From: Choanephora cucurbitarum
Lineage: Eukaryota; Mucoromycota; Mucoromycetes; Mucorales; Choanephoraceae
Direction of reading: 5' to 3'
Assembly (NCBI GenBank): GCA_025331435.1
Contig: JAIWNI010000047.1
Span: 124,001 to 188,000 of the forward strand
Length of the DNA stretch: 64,000 bases
Numbering within the stretch: the first letter of the stretch is position 1; the number at the start of each line of letters is the position of its first letter. The position numbers and the translations under genes were made by a program. Below, piece after piece: positions 51,198 through 63,274 of the stretch. The notes beneath the pieces were generated by a model that was not told the origin of the DNA, did not search any database, and saw nothing but the letters and a program-made list of their open reading frames with translations.

Positions 51198-51737
51198 TTA
51201 TAATGAGAGATCAGAGCGGTGTAACTCTACAAATTTGTTCAGGGTTTCGTCATCTACCCAGCATTCATATTGAATCAACTTGAGAAAACCTCGTTCGAAC
51301 TGGTTCACTTCCTCTAGAGAGAACAGCCCATTGCAGATCTCATAGATGCGACGGTTTGTCAATGCGTCTGCTGTCCAAGCAGTATCCTGTAAGAATTTAG
51401 AGGCAATCAAGAGAGAAGCCAGAAACATGCGATGATTGGTATCGTCACTTCCTACTGCTCTTTTAGGCAATTTGGATTTAGCGCGCTTCAAGTAAATCAA
51501 GGCAACAAGTAAGGTGCGGACATTGACATTGGCATTATGTGTTACTTTTTGTACAAAATAGACAAATTCTGGTAATGAGCGACATTTAGTTCGCTTGGTA
51601 GATATCAGATCGCACAATGTCATTGCTGTGAAATCAATCATAACGGAAGGAATGGAAGCATTCCTTGAGAGTCTACATGTTGACAGATTATGGGGTCGTG
51701 TAATGGCAAAATTATAAGTAGGTGGTTTTTGAAGCAT
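51198..51737 (-). CDS. Pho85-type (Pcl) cyclin
   Basis: Intronless gene of 179 residues. Residues about 35-170 form a cyclin box: PSVMIDFTAMTLCDLIS, LPEFVYFVQKV, ALIYLKRAKSKLP, MFLASLLIASKFLQD (the conserved cyclin core), TNRRIYEICNGL and EVNQFERGFLKLIQYECWVDD. This pattern is that of Pcl cyclins, which bind a Pho85/Cdk5-like kinase and control growth, polarity or nutrient responses. There is almost nothing outside the cyclin box. The specific process is not shown by the sequence. Confidence 0.92.
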   Translation of the reverse strand: MLQKPPTYNFAITRPHNLSTCRLSRNASIPSVMIDFTAMTLCDLISTKRTKCRSLPEFVYFVQKVTHNANVNVRTLLVALIYLKRAKSKLPKRAVGSDDTNHRMFLASLLIASKFLQDTAWTADALTNRRIYEICNGLFSLEEVNQFERGFLKLIQYECWVDDETLNKFVELHRSDLSL

Positions 51738-54016
51738 ATAGAGAAAAGAAAAGAAGGTATAGAGAAATGGTTGAATAGTTTAGAGAAAGAAAGAAAATCA
51801 ATTTAGAAGAAGGAAAAATGCATTCTTTTATTTTATATGGATTGGCAAACTCCTTTTTTCAATGTGACACACACAGACGCACAACTCCTCATTGTTGTTG
51901 TCGTTGCATCATGCTGTGCCGTCAATGCCGAGCGACCGTTTCGTAACACTTCAAATAAATATGTTGATGGTTATAGCCTGCGGCTTTGTTGCACGCACAA
52001 TACTTCCGATTTCCACTGAAGGATTGTGTTTTGATCAATTTCATATATGGAAAGATGGTTTTATGGTTAGTGAACGGCTAGAAAGAGAGTTTCCTGCTCA
52101 ATCAATATAGATACTAATAATACCATTAAAGCAGATAATGAACAACGTACGTCATGACAAGAGTTATTGATATTGATAACATAATGACTTTGTCTTTGAC
52201 TCATTTCATTGTAGAATGTAGTTTTTTATACCTATATTGATCAATGAAGCCAACACTTAATTTCCACCTAACCCTATTGTATATCTTAGACAGCTTACTT
52301 CAGCCAAGAAAAAAAAAACAGTTTAGAACTATAACTGCGACAAGTAAGCGCATTTTGTTGCCAGGATCTTGTAAAAAGAAAAAAAGTTGCTATTAACAAG
52401 ACTATATTCATTATGAATTATGAATTAGCAACTCTGCTTCCATGATAAGCTTTCTGTATGTAATTTTTGGATCTTTTCCATTTTTGTTCGGAATAACTAT
52501 TTATGGTTGAAGAAACACTGTTTTCGTATCACAAGCAGAAGAAAATGTCTTATTGTGGAGATACCGAGATGAATACAGTTTATCATTGCTGCTTTTGATT
52601 TTGCTAAAAAAAAAAGAAGAGCACCTTGTTCAAAGGCTGAAATACAAGTTTGACCATTGGCTCCTACATATTGCTTCAAACCTTACTGCTAATGATAAGC
52701 CTCTTCTTTTCCTCTTAAGTTCACATAATTACAAATATTTGATCAGGAGAAGGTGGAACGATAGAAAAATTTAAAAAAAAAGTTTTTCTTTTGGTTAGAT
52801 GAAATAAAACAAATATATTTTGATAAGAGTAAGGCTGGTTGTTGTGATTGACAAGCTTCTTATCACTTGCTACATCCACAAAACCCTTGTTACACCGAGA
52901 AGCATCTCGGTTGCTTTTGCTCCGATTGCTGTCAACAGCGTGATTAATGCGACATATGACAAACTCACACTGGAAATACCGTCATTTCAATAGCCTTATC
53001 TCCTCCTTTCCTTTCCTTTTTCTTTAGCTCTTCAAATGAGCCGATAAGCAATAGCTGCAGTTTCAACGATTAAACTTTTTTCTTAGCAACACGTCATTTC
53101 TCAATGCTTGAGTAACTCAATAAACAAAAAAAAAGAAATATTTTCTAGAGTAAAACTGGTTTCAATAAACATAGACGAATCGAAATCAAAATAAGACTTA
53201 AGTCTAGAACAAGAACAACAAAAAAAAAACATAACAAAGTCATCGTATGGCTTAAATACTTCGAAGGCTCATAATGAATCAAATATAAACGATAATGAAA
53301 TTTGTGTAGCTGCATGTCTTAGGAAAGTCGACCAACACATACTGCTTAATTGCTTACTCTTGTGAGCTCAATAAATTATTCTGCAACAAGATCGTTGGCT
53401 TAGCTGATAAATTTTACAAATTTCACATTGCTTCTGTTTTCTTTATTGCATGTAGATCAAATGGCTTCTTCCTTTTCTTCTTCTCTACAATCAGGTGGTC
53501 ATCCTTTCCCCTGCTCTTTAGCTGCTTATTGAATTGTTTTGTTTTAGCTTGCTGATCTTTGGTATTCGCTGAACCATTTTAAATCAACGCCACACTGAGG
53601 ACTTATTGTTATGGAGTTGGAATTTAACTTGCTTTGTTCTCAACAATAGTTCATCTTTGAAAAGCTTTCAGCTCTTCGTCATTTTGTGATATCTTTTGTC
53701 CCCAGTCATTGCCATTGGTATGGCCAATACAATGACTATTCTAATGTTTCGATTCCACCTTGAATAGGAAGCGATGGGCTAGATGCTTTGTATTAGTTGC
53801 TTTTGTTTATAAACATATACCAGCTGACTTGACAGAGTCTAGGAAGACTAAGCTTTTTTTTATTATAAACTAGATTAGATCTACAAATGAATTTGTTGAT
53901 CAAGGGAAAAACCAGTTGCATTGTGAGGTTACTACTTTTTAATCAAAAATGCTTTGTTCAAATCACGAATGTCCATAAAACGTGACACTAGTCGTCTGAG
54001 GTTTATTAATATAGCT
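51738..54016. other. Gene-poor region between cyclin and RACK1 genes
   Basis: About 2.3 kb, AT-rich. The left part is the cyclin promoter. On the minus strand there are several coding-looking fragments (for example 52870-52985 and 53430-53590) interrupted by stops, possibly a decayed gene. Small plus frames at 51837-52110 and 52553-52774 show no family feature. Confidence 0.4.
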
Positions 54017-55447
54017 TTACAAGGTACGAACAACTTGGTACACGCGAATGAGGTTATCAGAATAACCAGCATAGAGCGCACTGCCATCGTCACTCCAAGC
54101 AAGAGTGAGACAAAGAGGATCAGCTTGTTTGGCAGTTGTGTTAAATTCAGGAGTCAATACTTCGACCACACTCTTGTCTTCAAGGTTCCAGATCTTGATA
54201 GAGGAACCAACGGCAGCACAGAGCCAGTAATGGTTGGGACAGAAGGTAAGGCTGTTTACTTCTTTACCAGCTTCAAAGCTAAACAGATGCTTGGATTCAG
54301 ACAAGTCCCAGAGCATAACTTGACCGTCTTTACCTGCAGAGGCACAGAGAGAAGCATCAGGAGAGATAGCTACAGTATTAACGTAGCCATTGTGGCCAAT
54401 GAAGTTGGTACGCAACTTCATCTTAGTAAGATCCCAAACCTTGATGAGTTTATCCCAGCCACCAGATACAATAAGAGGCACAGCAGGATTAGGAGAGAAA
54501 CGAACACAAGACACCCAATCAGAGTGAGAATCTTCAGAAATGTTGTACTTGCATTCACCTAATGTGTTCCATAACTTGATTGACTTGTCACGAGAACCAG
54601 ACACAATTTGGCGATTGTCAGCAGAAAAAGAAACAGATAAAACGTCCTTGCTATGGCCAACGAAACGGCGAGTAGTCTTTCCAGTAGCCAAATCCCAAAG
54701 ACGAAGTGTATGGTCCCAAGAGGCAGATAAAACAAATTGACCATCAGAAGAAAGTGCTAAATCTTGAATGATATGGTTGTGACCAACAAGGGCCTTGCGA
54801 GGAACACCATAGTTAATTTCATCCCTGTAAGGGCAATCGTGAGTAATTTTTTCAGTGCAATGAAAAAATGACATTCACTTCAACTATTAAGTGGCATTCC
54901 TTTTTTCTTTCTTTATCGCAAGGTAATCACTCGTTGCAATAGTAAACAAGAAAAAGAGGGAGGGAGAAACCAAGCCTAATGTGAAATGAAACAAAAAAAA
55001 AAGACTATACTTTACCTGTTCGAAAACAGGTAAATTGAAAGATAAAAATGTTAATTGTCATGCATGAAGGGGTAAAAACCTTCAAGAGAAGTAAATCCTA
55101 AAAGATTATCCAAACCTAGTAATTTGCCAGACAATGATAGACTTGTCTGAAAGAAGAAAAAAGGGGGAAATTAGATTTTGCTTATATAGTTAAAATATAT
55201 GCATACCACGAGAAGCTGAAACTACCATATCAGGAGCATTGGGAGAAGTGACAATGGAAGTAACTTTTTTTTTTTTTGGTTGAGACAATTTCATGTTATT
55301 TGATATGTTTTAAATATTGAATTCAGGTCAAGTTACCCCATCCATTATGTCCTATTGTGTTTGCTCAAGTCAGCTTGTTGAATAGACATCTTTTCATCCA
55401 TCCGTTCTATTACCTTCAAGAGTACCGCGGAGAGCAAAGTTATTCAT
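54017..55447 (-). CDS. cpc2: RACK1/Cpc2/Asc1, WD40 ribosome-associated signalling scaffold
   Basis: RACK1 is a seven-bladed WD40 protein on the 40S subunit head that links translation with signalling. Exons 55414-55447, 55337-55351 (15 nt), 55207-55263, 55116-55146 and 54017-54824 give 314 residues, the usual length. The N-terminus is [20 protein letters not shown], followed by the conserved [10 protein letters not shown] and [17 protein letters not shown] blocks and further WD repeats ([32 protein letters not shown]). The 15-nt exon encodes only GHNGW and is needed to complete blade one. All phases match. The 291-nt fourth intron is much longer than the others and contains a perfect hairpin. 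Confidence 0.96.
55011..55034 (-). other. Perfect 10-bp hairpin in RACK1 intron 4
   Basis: In the gene sense the sequence is TTTACCTGTT, TTCG loop, AACAGGTAAA: ten perfect base pairs and a four-base loop. It lies within the 291-nt intron of the RACK1 gene. RACK1 introns host snoRNAs in yeast and animals, but I see no convincing box C (RUGAUGA) and box D (CUGA) pair here, so I do not call a snoRNA. The stem also contains a potential splice donor (AG|GTAAAG). Confidence 0.6.
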
Positions 55448-56589
55448 GTTTTGGTTTCAGGATTAATACACGATGTAAAAGAAAGGGATACCACTGTACA
55501 TATGATAGTTTTGTTCATTCTATTTTCATAGCTAGTTTTCCGAGCCGAACAAGCTCAAAAGGCATTACTTATTTCGCACGTTCTTAGGTCCCAACATTTT
55601 AGGAGGTCTTTAAAATTGTTTTGGCAACCGAACAACTATACCATGCTGTATACCACTTTATCAGTTGATGTATCAAAAAGTCAAAGGTACTGAAAAACAG
55701 TTATCTCTTGCATAAATGATAAGCTAAAAAACAACAACTTCCCTTCTACTTTGCATTAAAGAGCTATACTTATTTTGAGCTTCTTGAATGAACAAGTGAT
55801 GATTTGACCTCAATAAAGCTCTTGTCTTTATCACTCGTATAAATTATCCAATCTGCCACAACCGTCAACTATGATAATATGGAAACATTGAATGCAGATT
55901 GACTACATATACAACAATACAACTGTAAATGCAACTGAAAATACAATCATTAACGCAGTAGATTTAAATCAAACTACAGCTACAAATATATCATCTATAC
56001 ATTTAGCAGCAATAACATTCAATCACATAAAACGATTATGTTTGCCAAGAATAACGAAGATAAATAATGAAGCTATTATAAAATATGCTACTACAAGTGA
56101 ATTGTGAAAGTCAGGATAAATTGAATCATACAGCTTTGCTTCCTCTATTCTTATCCCTCATACTTTGGCTTAATCAAATTAAACTGTATGACCAGTCTTA
56201 AAGTAAATGGCTATGTCTCTTGTCTCATACCAAGGTGTCATATCGCTGTTAAGATCAATCTAAAAGAATAATCTTACATTGAGAGAAAAGCAATTGGAGG
56301 CTGCATACCAAGAAATGAAGTTACTGCATAATGACAGTCGGCATTTTCACAATACTGATGGTATTGTTTTATAGCACAAAGCATGATGTTGAAGTAGCCA
56401 TTCTAGAAACAATAAATCCCTTGCTCCCATAAAACGACTTGAAAGAGATACAACATTACATCAAGGTTGTATCCGGCCTTGTCATCATGCTACATGTCAT
56501 CGGACGAGGGTTTTATTATAGTAATCTTGAAGCTCTCAAAAAGATTGGCTCCTTCTTTTTCTTTTTTAAAGAAAAAACTGTTAATATTT
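55448..56589. other. Upstream region of RACK1
   Basis: AT-rich. The RACK1 promoter should lie at its left end, but I see no clear TATA box. The frame at 55892-56107 is Thr/Asn/Ile-rich and probably not a gene. No other feature can be supported. Confidence 0.4.
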
Positions 56590-57025
56590 TTATTTTGTGG
56601 TGTTTTCAGCGATTGAAATTAGGATTTCGAGAGCATCCACACGGGCAGAAAAGATACATGTAGCAACTTGCATTGGTTCAGTTAAGGTACCGACAGAAGC
56701 AGCAAATTCTGAAGAGAAATTGAATTTGTCCTGATTCTTGAGAATAGGATAAGCCTGATTTATATTTTGTTCTGCGTATCGTTCACATATTTTACTAGTA
56801 ACTGATTGATTAGACATACGTTCAAAACTCGATTCGGTAATGTAGTGAACTACATTGTATATGATATCGATAGATCTATGTATTGTCAAATCCTACCAAA
56901 ATATACCTTTCTAAAATCAGCAGATGCTGCCATATAAAGTAAATCTTCTTTAGGAGTAATTCTATGCACTTTTGTTTTGAGTCTGACATCGAACAACAAT
57001 TGTGCCACACTTGCGATGGTTAGTC
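56590..57025 (-). pseudogene. Possible gene fragment with frameshift
   Basis: On the minus strand an acceptor-like TTCAG precedes an open stretch LTIASVAQLLFDVRLKT...DLLYMAASADFRK (57023 to about 56910). It continues after a frame change into DLTIHRSIDIIYNVVHYITE...ARVDALEILISIAENTTK, ending at 56590. The two parts are separated by only about 14 nt, too short for an intron, so a frameshift is the simplest reading. Both halves have protein-like composition. No family is recognised and the upstream part of a gene is not visible, so this may be a decayed gene fragment. Confidence 0.35.
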
Positions 57026-59107
57026 CTGAATAGATCAGAAATTAGATTGTTACACGATATCTACATAGCCGTCATCTAGCAACTTGAAAAATATGAATAA
57101 GAAGACTTCCTTCAGCTAGAATGGAATAACTATCTTTTGTTGGTCGTAAAAAATATACACACATAGAAAGTGATAAATCAATTGTTTTGCATACGAGATA
57201 AATGAGCTTGAATTTAACACATAAACGAGAATATGTAGATCAACATATATTTCTTTTCTGGCCATTGTTTGTCAATCAACCTTTTCTTTATATTTCGGAT
57301 TATCCAAATTAAGCAAGCCAAACAACCAACATATACAGAGCGAAGTTCATTACAAACAATCCTTTTTTAGATATCTTTTCCTACTTAGGCACTAAAGAAT
57401 CACATCATAACATTTGAACTGTTTGTGTAATCTCATCCTTGTTTGTTTGTGCGTGTTAGCATTCCAATAGACTCTAGCGTTAAACATGAAACTTGTTTAC
57501 AAAATAGGTGGATCCGAACTTTTTGTTGTCTTGCAGCAAAAGCTTATTTAAAAAATTGTGAAAAAAGTGATATAGCTAGTTGCACACAAAAATAAGCATA
57601 GATAATAGTAACCAAATAGTAGTGCTCAACACACAGTTACGAAAATCATTCATAAACAACAGAAAGCTATATATTTTCTAAGTGTTTTATACACTCATGT
57701 ACACCTTGTATTCACTTGATATGCGTTTGGTGTTTAAGTGTAGTTTGTTTGTTTAACCTGCAAGTGTAATCGGTACTTTACCATTAAAGCTTGCCATTGA
57801 GACAAACTTGGTAGGACTTGTGCAGTGATGACCAAATTGTTTTATACACAAATGATACTTGAGTTTCTGTAAATTGAAGCGGTGTTAAGGAGTTTGATAG
57901 AAATACTATGATCTTATATAGAATCTATCGAGGGTTAATATACACTGTTTGAGACTTGTACATACAAATATCTTGTGTATGAGCAGAAATTTACCCGTCA
58001 GTTCATGCTAGTAATCTTGACGAAAAAAGACAATATTGAAGGAATCAAGCACTAATATATATATATAGGTCTATTTTCTATAAAAGTTTTTTCTTTTTTT
58101 GGAAAGGTATATACTATCAAAGGACATAGTCTCAATGACATCTACTATACAACAAGTGACGAATTTGAAAGAGTCATGGAATACTCGAGGATCAATGTTG
58201 AAGTCGACTGGGCTCGGTCTTCTCATGGATCTAAATCTATATTGTATGCACCTCAACATATGTATTCGGTAGTTCTGACAACAATCAACAAAAACATTTG
58301 ATTTAGCTTGTTGCTATAAAAAATTAACAAACATATCGTACCGCAGACCAGAATTTTTCGTAGTAATAAATGTCGAACATAGTTGACAAGATAAGATGTA
58401 ATAAAGATGAGAGCAATATAAATTGCCTATTTTTTCTCTGAATATAAGCAAGGATAGTCATTGGCTTGAATATGTTGGTCGTGGTAGCTGTTGCTTGAGG
58501 TCAATATGTATCTTGCAAATATTAACAATTTAACTTGACGTCCAAATAAAATTTTATGAAAAATGTAAAAGGCAAACGTTGCTACTCTAAAGTAGATCAG
58601 TAACTTCCTATCATGTCAGGAGAAATTGAGTGATTGCGTTGTAAGAAATCTCAGAAGCACCTCCAAACCTTCTATGCACTATTGAACAAGAACTTATCGA
58701 TGATCCTCTCAGTAAATACATGACAGAAAACGAATTTTGTCAGTAGTTTTGATCTGTCAAAATGCATAAAGCGGCGATTGTAGTAAAGCTAAGAAAAAGT
58801 TATGTAATACAATGTCTTTACGTTATGAGGTTGATCAGAAACAAGACAGACTTGGCTCTCAAGACGAAAGAGATTTCTATTATAATCGTCTTGTCACTTT
58901 TTGATTTCAAACAGATAACAACTTGCGCCTGTAAAAACTTTAAGTACATACACTTTATGTAATATTTTGATCTAAAAAAATTAAGCGTGACGGTGAAGAG
59001 TTGCACGCGCTTAAATTTTGATTCTATAGGCCTCTAATTTTCTTTGTAACTCTAACTCTGTCCAAACCTTAGTGTAAACAAACCTTACACGTCTTTATGG
59101 AGAGAAA
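57026..59107. other. Gene-poor AT-rich region
   Basis: About 2.1 kb with no open frame longer than about 66 codons and no recognised motif. A TA microsatellite lies at 58054-58067. The promoter of the ADIP/Msd1-like gene is expected near the right end. Confidence 0.4.
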
Positions 59108-61285
59108 ATGACTACAGCAGAAGTAACATTTGATCCGTTTCTTGGGTAGCTATATTTCAGAGACTTATTTTTTTCTTGTACATGCTGACTTGGACATGCA
59201 TAAAGTTATCTTGATCCCACAATAGACGATTCCTTGACTGATCATCGAGAGCTTCGAGAGTAAGGAACTAGAGACAGTTTTTGTTCGAGTGATATAATTT
59301 CTTATTGTTTGTCCTGAATAGATTTTGCTCACCCCATAATTATGACTCAGCTTGCAACTATCTCAATTTACTCTTGTCACAACAAGGCTATTCTACGCCC
59401 TTGATTTTCAATTCAACAGAAGTGCAAGACAAATGTAATATACTGAACTGCATATATGATATACTAGATGACAGAGAGGTATGGAAAAGCACTATGCAGA
59501 AACTATGGCAGAACTGAGCAGTTACGGTTGCTTTTTAGAATGACGGAAAAGAAAGAAGAAGCTTAGTCGAGACAATACAGCAGATGAAAAGAGAGCGTGC
59601 AGAACTGGAAAACCAATTGGTATAGCCAACAAGAGAGACGATGTTGCTGAGAAGTGCTAACCATGCTTGTATGAATTTAGGCTCAAGCAAAGCGCAATCA
59701 TCAGTTGGCTGAAAAGAATTATGCAGAGACTAGAACAAAGTTAGAGTAATGTATTGCAAGCTTTTGTATATAGAAAAGAAGCAGGATCAAGACTGATTGG
59801 ATATTGACGTCAAATACACTTGTTTTATTTAGAGTTAACGAAACAGAACAGCAAAAGATACGCTTACAAAATCAACGATTAAAAGAAGAGATCAGCAAAG
59901 TTAAACACAACCTCCAATATATCAAAGCACAATATGCAGTAAGATCGAAGTAAGACCAACTGATTTGGCAAATCATCTGAACTGTTGTTATATAGAATGA
60001 AACAAGGCGACATGAACAAGATATGACAAAAATACAAGATAGGCTTTTGAGTATGATGAATAATCGTCACCAAGTGAATGTCACTACACTTGATATGAGT
60101 TCGCATTTTGCCACTACATTAGATGATGCTTCGGATAATGACCAAGTTGTTCAGGTAATGTATACATATATTTGACTGCATATCAGAAAAAAGAATGACA
60201 GATCTAATGCGTATTCCTCTTTGAACATAAAAGATTCGAAAAATGTATACCAATTTATTAGATCAAACAAAGGACCGAGAAATACAGGCACGAAAAGAAT
60301 GCGAGGAATTGAGGACATGTATGATAAAGTTATATACTGGTGCACGACATTTGTTAGAGACACAGATTCAACATTTTGAAGAGACTCAGACAAAACAGAG
60401 AAACACAACTGATCAGGTAGCTCAGTTTCGTCTGCCTTTAGACTGCGGTGGTCAAGAAGCAATAGAGCGAGTGAATGATCTGCTGGACAGATTGAAGCAG
60501 GAATGGGATTACCAGATTACGCAGCAACCTCAAGGATATCCTGAGGAAGAAGTAACAGCACTTCAAGATCAGATCGTATCATTACAAGAGGCATTGACAG
60601 AGCTGGCAGAAGAATATGAAGAGGCGAAATTAAGACATGAAGAAACAACAAAAATCTATAAGCGATTTGAGCAAGGCGGCTTTTTTGACACCTTATACCC
60701 AACTCCACAAGCTGCTGCTCATATGGATTCAGAGTAAGTATCGCCTCTTCTTGATGGACAATAGACACTACCAAACTGATAACTGTATTTTTTCTTTAGT
60801 GATGAAGATGAAGATGAGATGATAATTGATTTGATAGATGATAAACCAGAAAAATACAGTGTTTTGAAACAAAAGGCAATGCAAGAGCAACGAGCGCTAA
60901 GTGATTCAGCTTTAGCTCTGGCCAAAGAAAGGGAGAAACTTGAGGTAGTTGATAGTTATCATGTTCTACCGATGTAGACTAATGGATCTTCATGAACACC
61001 ATAGGCTGAGCGATGGGCTTTTGTTGAGATGAGAAGAGCCTTAGAGGCACAAGATATTTTGAATGATACAGTGCCTGAATCGTAAGTGTATTTGGAAAAA
61101 GCTTTCTGTCACTTGTGTAATTAACACTGCTTATGTCTAGGCAATATACAATTCCCTCTTCAGGGCGCTCCTCTTTTTCGACATCAATGCCATTAAGAAC
61201 AGGGCCTTATACACAATCAATAGGTGATGTCAATAGAGCACGTAAAAGACAAAGATCTTTTCTTGGTGCACCTTCTGGAAAATAA
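59108..61285 (+). CDS. ADIP/SSX2IP/Msd1-type coiled-coil protein
   Basis: Members of this family (animal SSX2IP/ADIP, fission yeast Msd1) anchor microtubules at the centrosome or spindle pole body. Ten exons, 59108-59145, 59322-59478, 59539-59619, 59681-59745, 59833-59938, 59996-60154, 60234-60733, 60800-60944, 61005-61081 and 61141-61285, give 490 residues with consistent phases. The N-terminal FCSPHNYDSACNYLNLLLSQ and DKCNILNCIYDILDDRE match the family's conserved N-terminal region. Most of residues 70-400 is coiled coil, then an acidic DEDEDEM run and a basic, Ser-rich tail RARKRQRSFLG. The first intron (176 nt) is longer than the rest. The start was chosen because it joins in frame to the conserved segment. 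Confidence 0.85.
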
Positions 61286-61476
61286 CCCTTTCCCTCCATC
61301 CCTTCTTTACCTACCGAACAATAAAATAGTACAGTCAAAAGAAAAGTTGTGTCGTTACATAAGATAAAGCATGTTATCTTTGAACTTTTTTATTTGATTG
61401 AAAAAAGGAAAACAAAAAAGAAGAAAAGTGGCTTTTTTCGACTTCTTTCCTCTCTATTCAAAGGGTTGGGCTTTGT

Positions 61477-61884
61477 TTAACGGAGACGACGAGCTTCACG
61501 TTCGGATTCCAAGAGACAGAGGATGTCATTTTCACGAACGGGACCCTTGACGTTACGGATGATGGAACGGTTGGTGTCGTCCATGAATTCAACGCGGACT
61601 TGGGTGACACCACCACGAGAACCGGTACGGCCGAGAACCTTTGTAACTCTGGCAAGCTTGACGGGGGTCTTAGAGTCCTGTTGACGAAAAGTTAGCAAAG
61701 ATCTAGAAAAAAGGGGAGAAGTCTACAACGAAATGTTCATACGAAAGAGCACAAACTCGGTCAAAGTTTGAATCAGATAAAAGAAGAGGAAGGAGGCGTA
61801 GTGTATATAGCATCAGGTCGCATAGGTAATAGTAATGATCGCTTGTATTTGCTGATTCTCTTCCAGATATTCTGTAGTTGCCAT
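61477..61884 (-). CDS. rps28: 40S ribosomal protein eS28
   Basis: Small-subunit ribosomal protein. The main exon 61477-61677 encodes [19 protein letters not shown], then [33 protein letters not shown] and the ending [10 protein letters not shown], nearly identical to eS28 in other eukaryotes. The start codon is not in this exon. The best solution is an ATG-only first exon (61882-61884) followed by a 204-nt intron with a GC donor (ATG|GCAACT) and CAACAG acceptor, giving a 67-residue protein beginning MDSKTPVKL as in other fungi. No GT donor in this region gives a correct start. Codon bias matches the eL20 gene. It is convergent with the ADIP/Msd1-like gene. Confidence 0.93.
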
Positions 61885-63274
61885 ATGTTTTTTTCCTGAA
61901 GTATATCCGTCGCAATTAATTCCAAGTATCCATATATCGAATTAGTCAATCCATCCGTTTGTCCCCTTTCTCTTTCTCTTCATTTCATCTGATCTTTCAA
62001 ATTGACGTTGTACGATGTTTGTTGCTCTTTCGACATGAACAGAAGTATGTAGGGCAGGGCCTTACCATGTCTACAATCAATAAGAAAAGGGAGGATTTGT
62101 TAGGCTACACACCTCTTGTTTCCTTTTGGTGCACACACACACACACCCTTCTGTCGCATTTGCCGCAAATTTCAGCTTCCGACATCCGGACCGGGGATCT
62201 TAAATGGTGTTATTAAAGCACTATAGAGAGCTGCATAAATATGCCATCTCAAGACAGGCAAGTTAGAGACCAAGCATCAAGCTGTTTAACAAAGCTAGCT
62301 CCCAAAGGGAAATTAGATCCAGCACAGGTACTAATGCTGACAAATTGCGATTTATGGAAGCCATTGACAGGTTATGATATAATGCAGGCGATCTAGCAGA
62401 TAAAACGAATTTATAACTGCAAATCACTATACCATTTGTTTTCTCTCCTAGAGCTAAAGATGTGCAAAAAAAAAAACAGGATGTTGTTGAATGTCTTGTT
62501 ACTGTGATATACATCTTTGTGTTCTCTTCAACCTTTTTTTTCTCCTGGTAAATCCCAAGTATTTTTTTAAAAAAAAAGAATAAAATCAACACAAAAGGAA
62601 ACAAGCAGCATTGACAGAACCACAATGATACTTCCAGTATTTTATGGAGTGATTTTCTAAAAAAAAAAAAGTGCGAAGCACCTCTGTTTCTTTTCAATCT
62701 ACAGAGATGCAAGCTGATGCTGTCAGGCTGGAGATAAAGGCTTGGACTTATTTTATACTTTCAGGCAAGTTACATAAAAAAATGTCGATTTTCTACATGT
62801 CTCCTCTCGAGAAGAAGAAAAAGCTTACTACTCTTGCACATCATATAGTATTTTGCTCGTTGTGTTTCTTAAATACTATTTGATATAGCTAGTCGACACA
62901 CAGTTTCTACAACTTGCCTATAATCTAAAGCTAGCCTCATTGTCTCTCTAATTCTCGTTCTTTTTTCTATCTATTGTAGAGATCAATCTATGTCAGAGAT
63001 GTATCTGATAAATCAAGCATGAAAATTGTTGTCAATCCTTACAGAAAGAAAAAAAAAGTGCTCCGAATTAAATTGCTGTTACAAATTTGTTATAGATGTC
63101 TGTATACTTTTTCTCTTCTTTTTTCTTTCTTTCTCTCCATTCTCTCTATTTCTTGCGTGTATATTAGTCAAATACGCATTGTTATATTGCTTTTGTCTCT
63201 TTCTTGTATTTCTTACCTTCTTCATTCTAAAGAGAGAAAAATAGCCATACAAACTTCGCTTTTTTTTGGCTAAG
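61885..63274. other. Region between divergent eS28 and RFX genes
   Basis: The left 300 bp are the eS28 promoter, with a CT-rich tract at 61970-61985, a CA microsatellite at 62132-62145 and the GC-rich motif at 62184-62194. The rest is AT-rich with pyrimidine tracts near 63110-63150 before the RFX start. The frames seen here are low-complexity. Confidence 0.45.
62184..62194 (-). promoter_or_regulatory. CCGGTCCGGAT motif upstream of eS28
   Basis: In the gene sense it reads CCGGTCCGGAT, about 300 bp upstream of the eS28 start, and equals the word upstream of eL20 (36069-36079) in the same relative orientation. A role in ribosomal protein gene control is inferred. Confidence 0.45.

Noticed and set aside
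54825..55115. snoRNA in RACK1 intron 4
   Set aside because: No box C and box D pair in the right arrangement and no flanking terminal stem; only the hairpin is supported.
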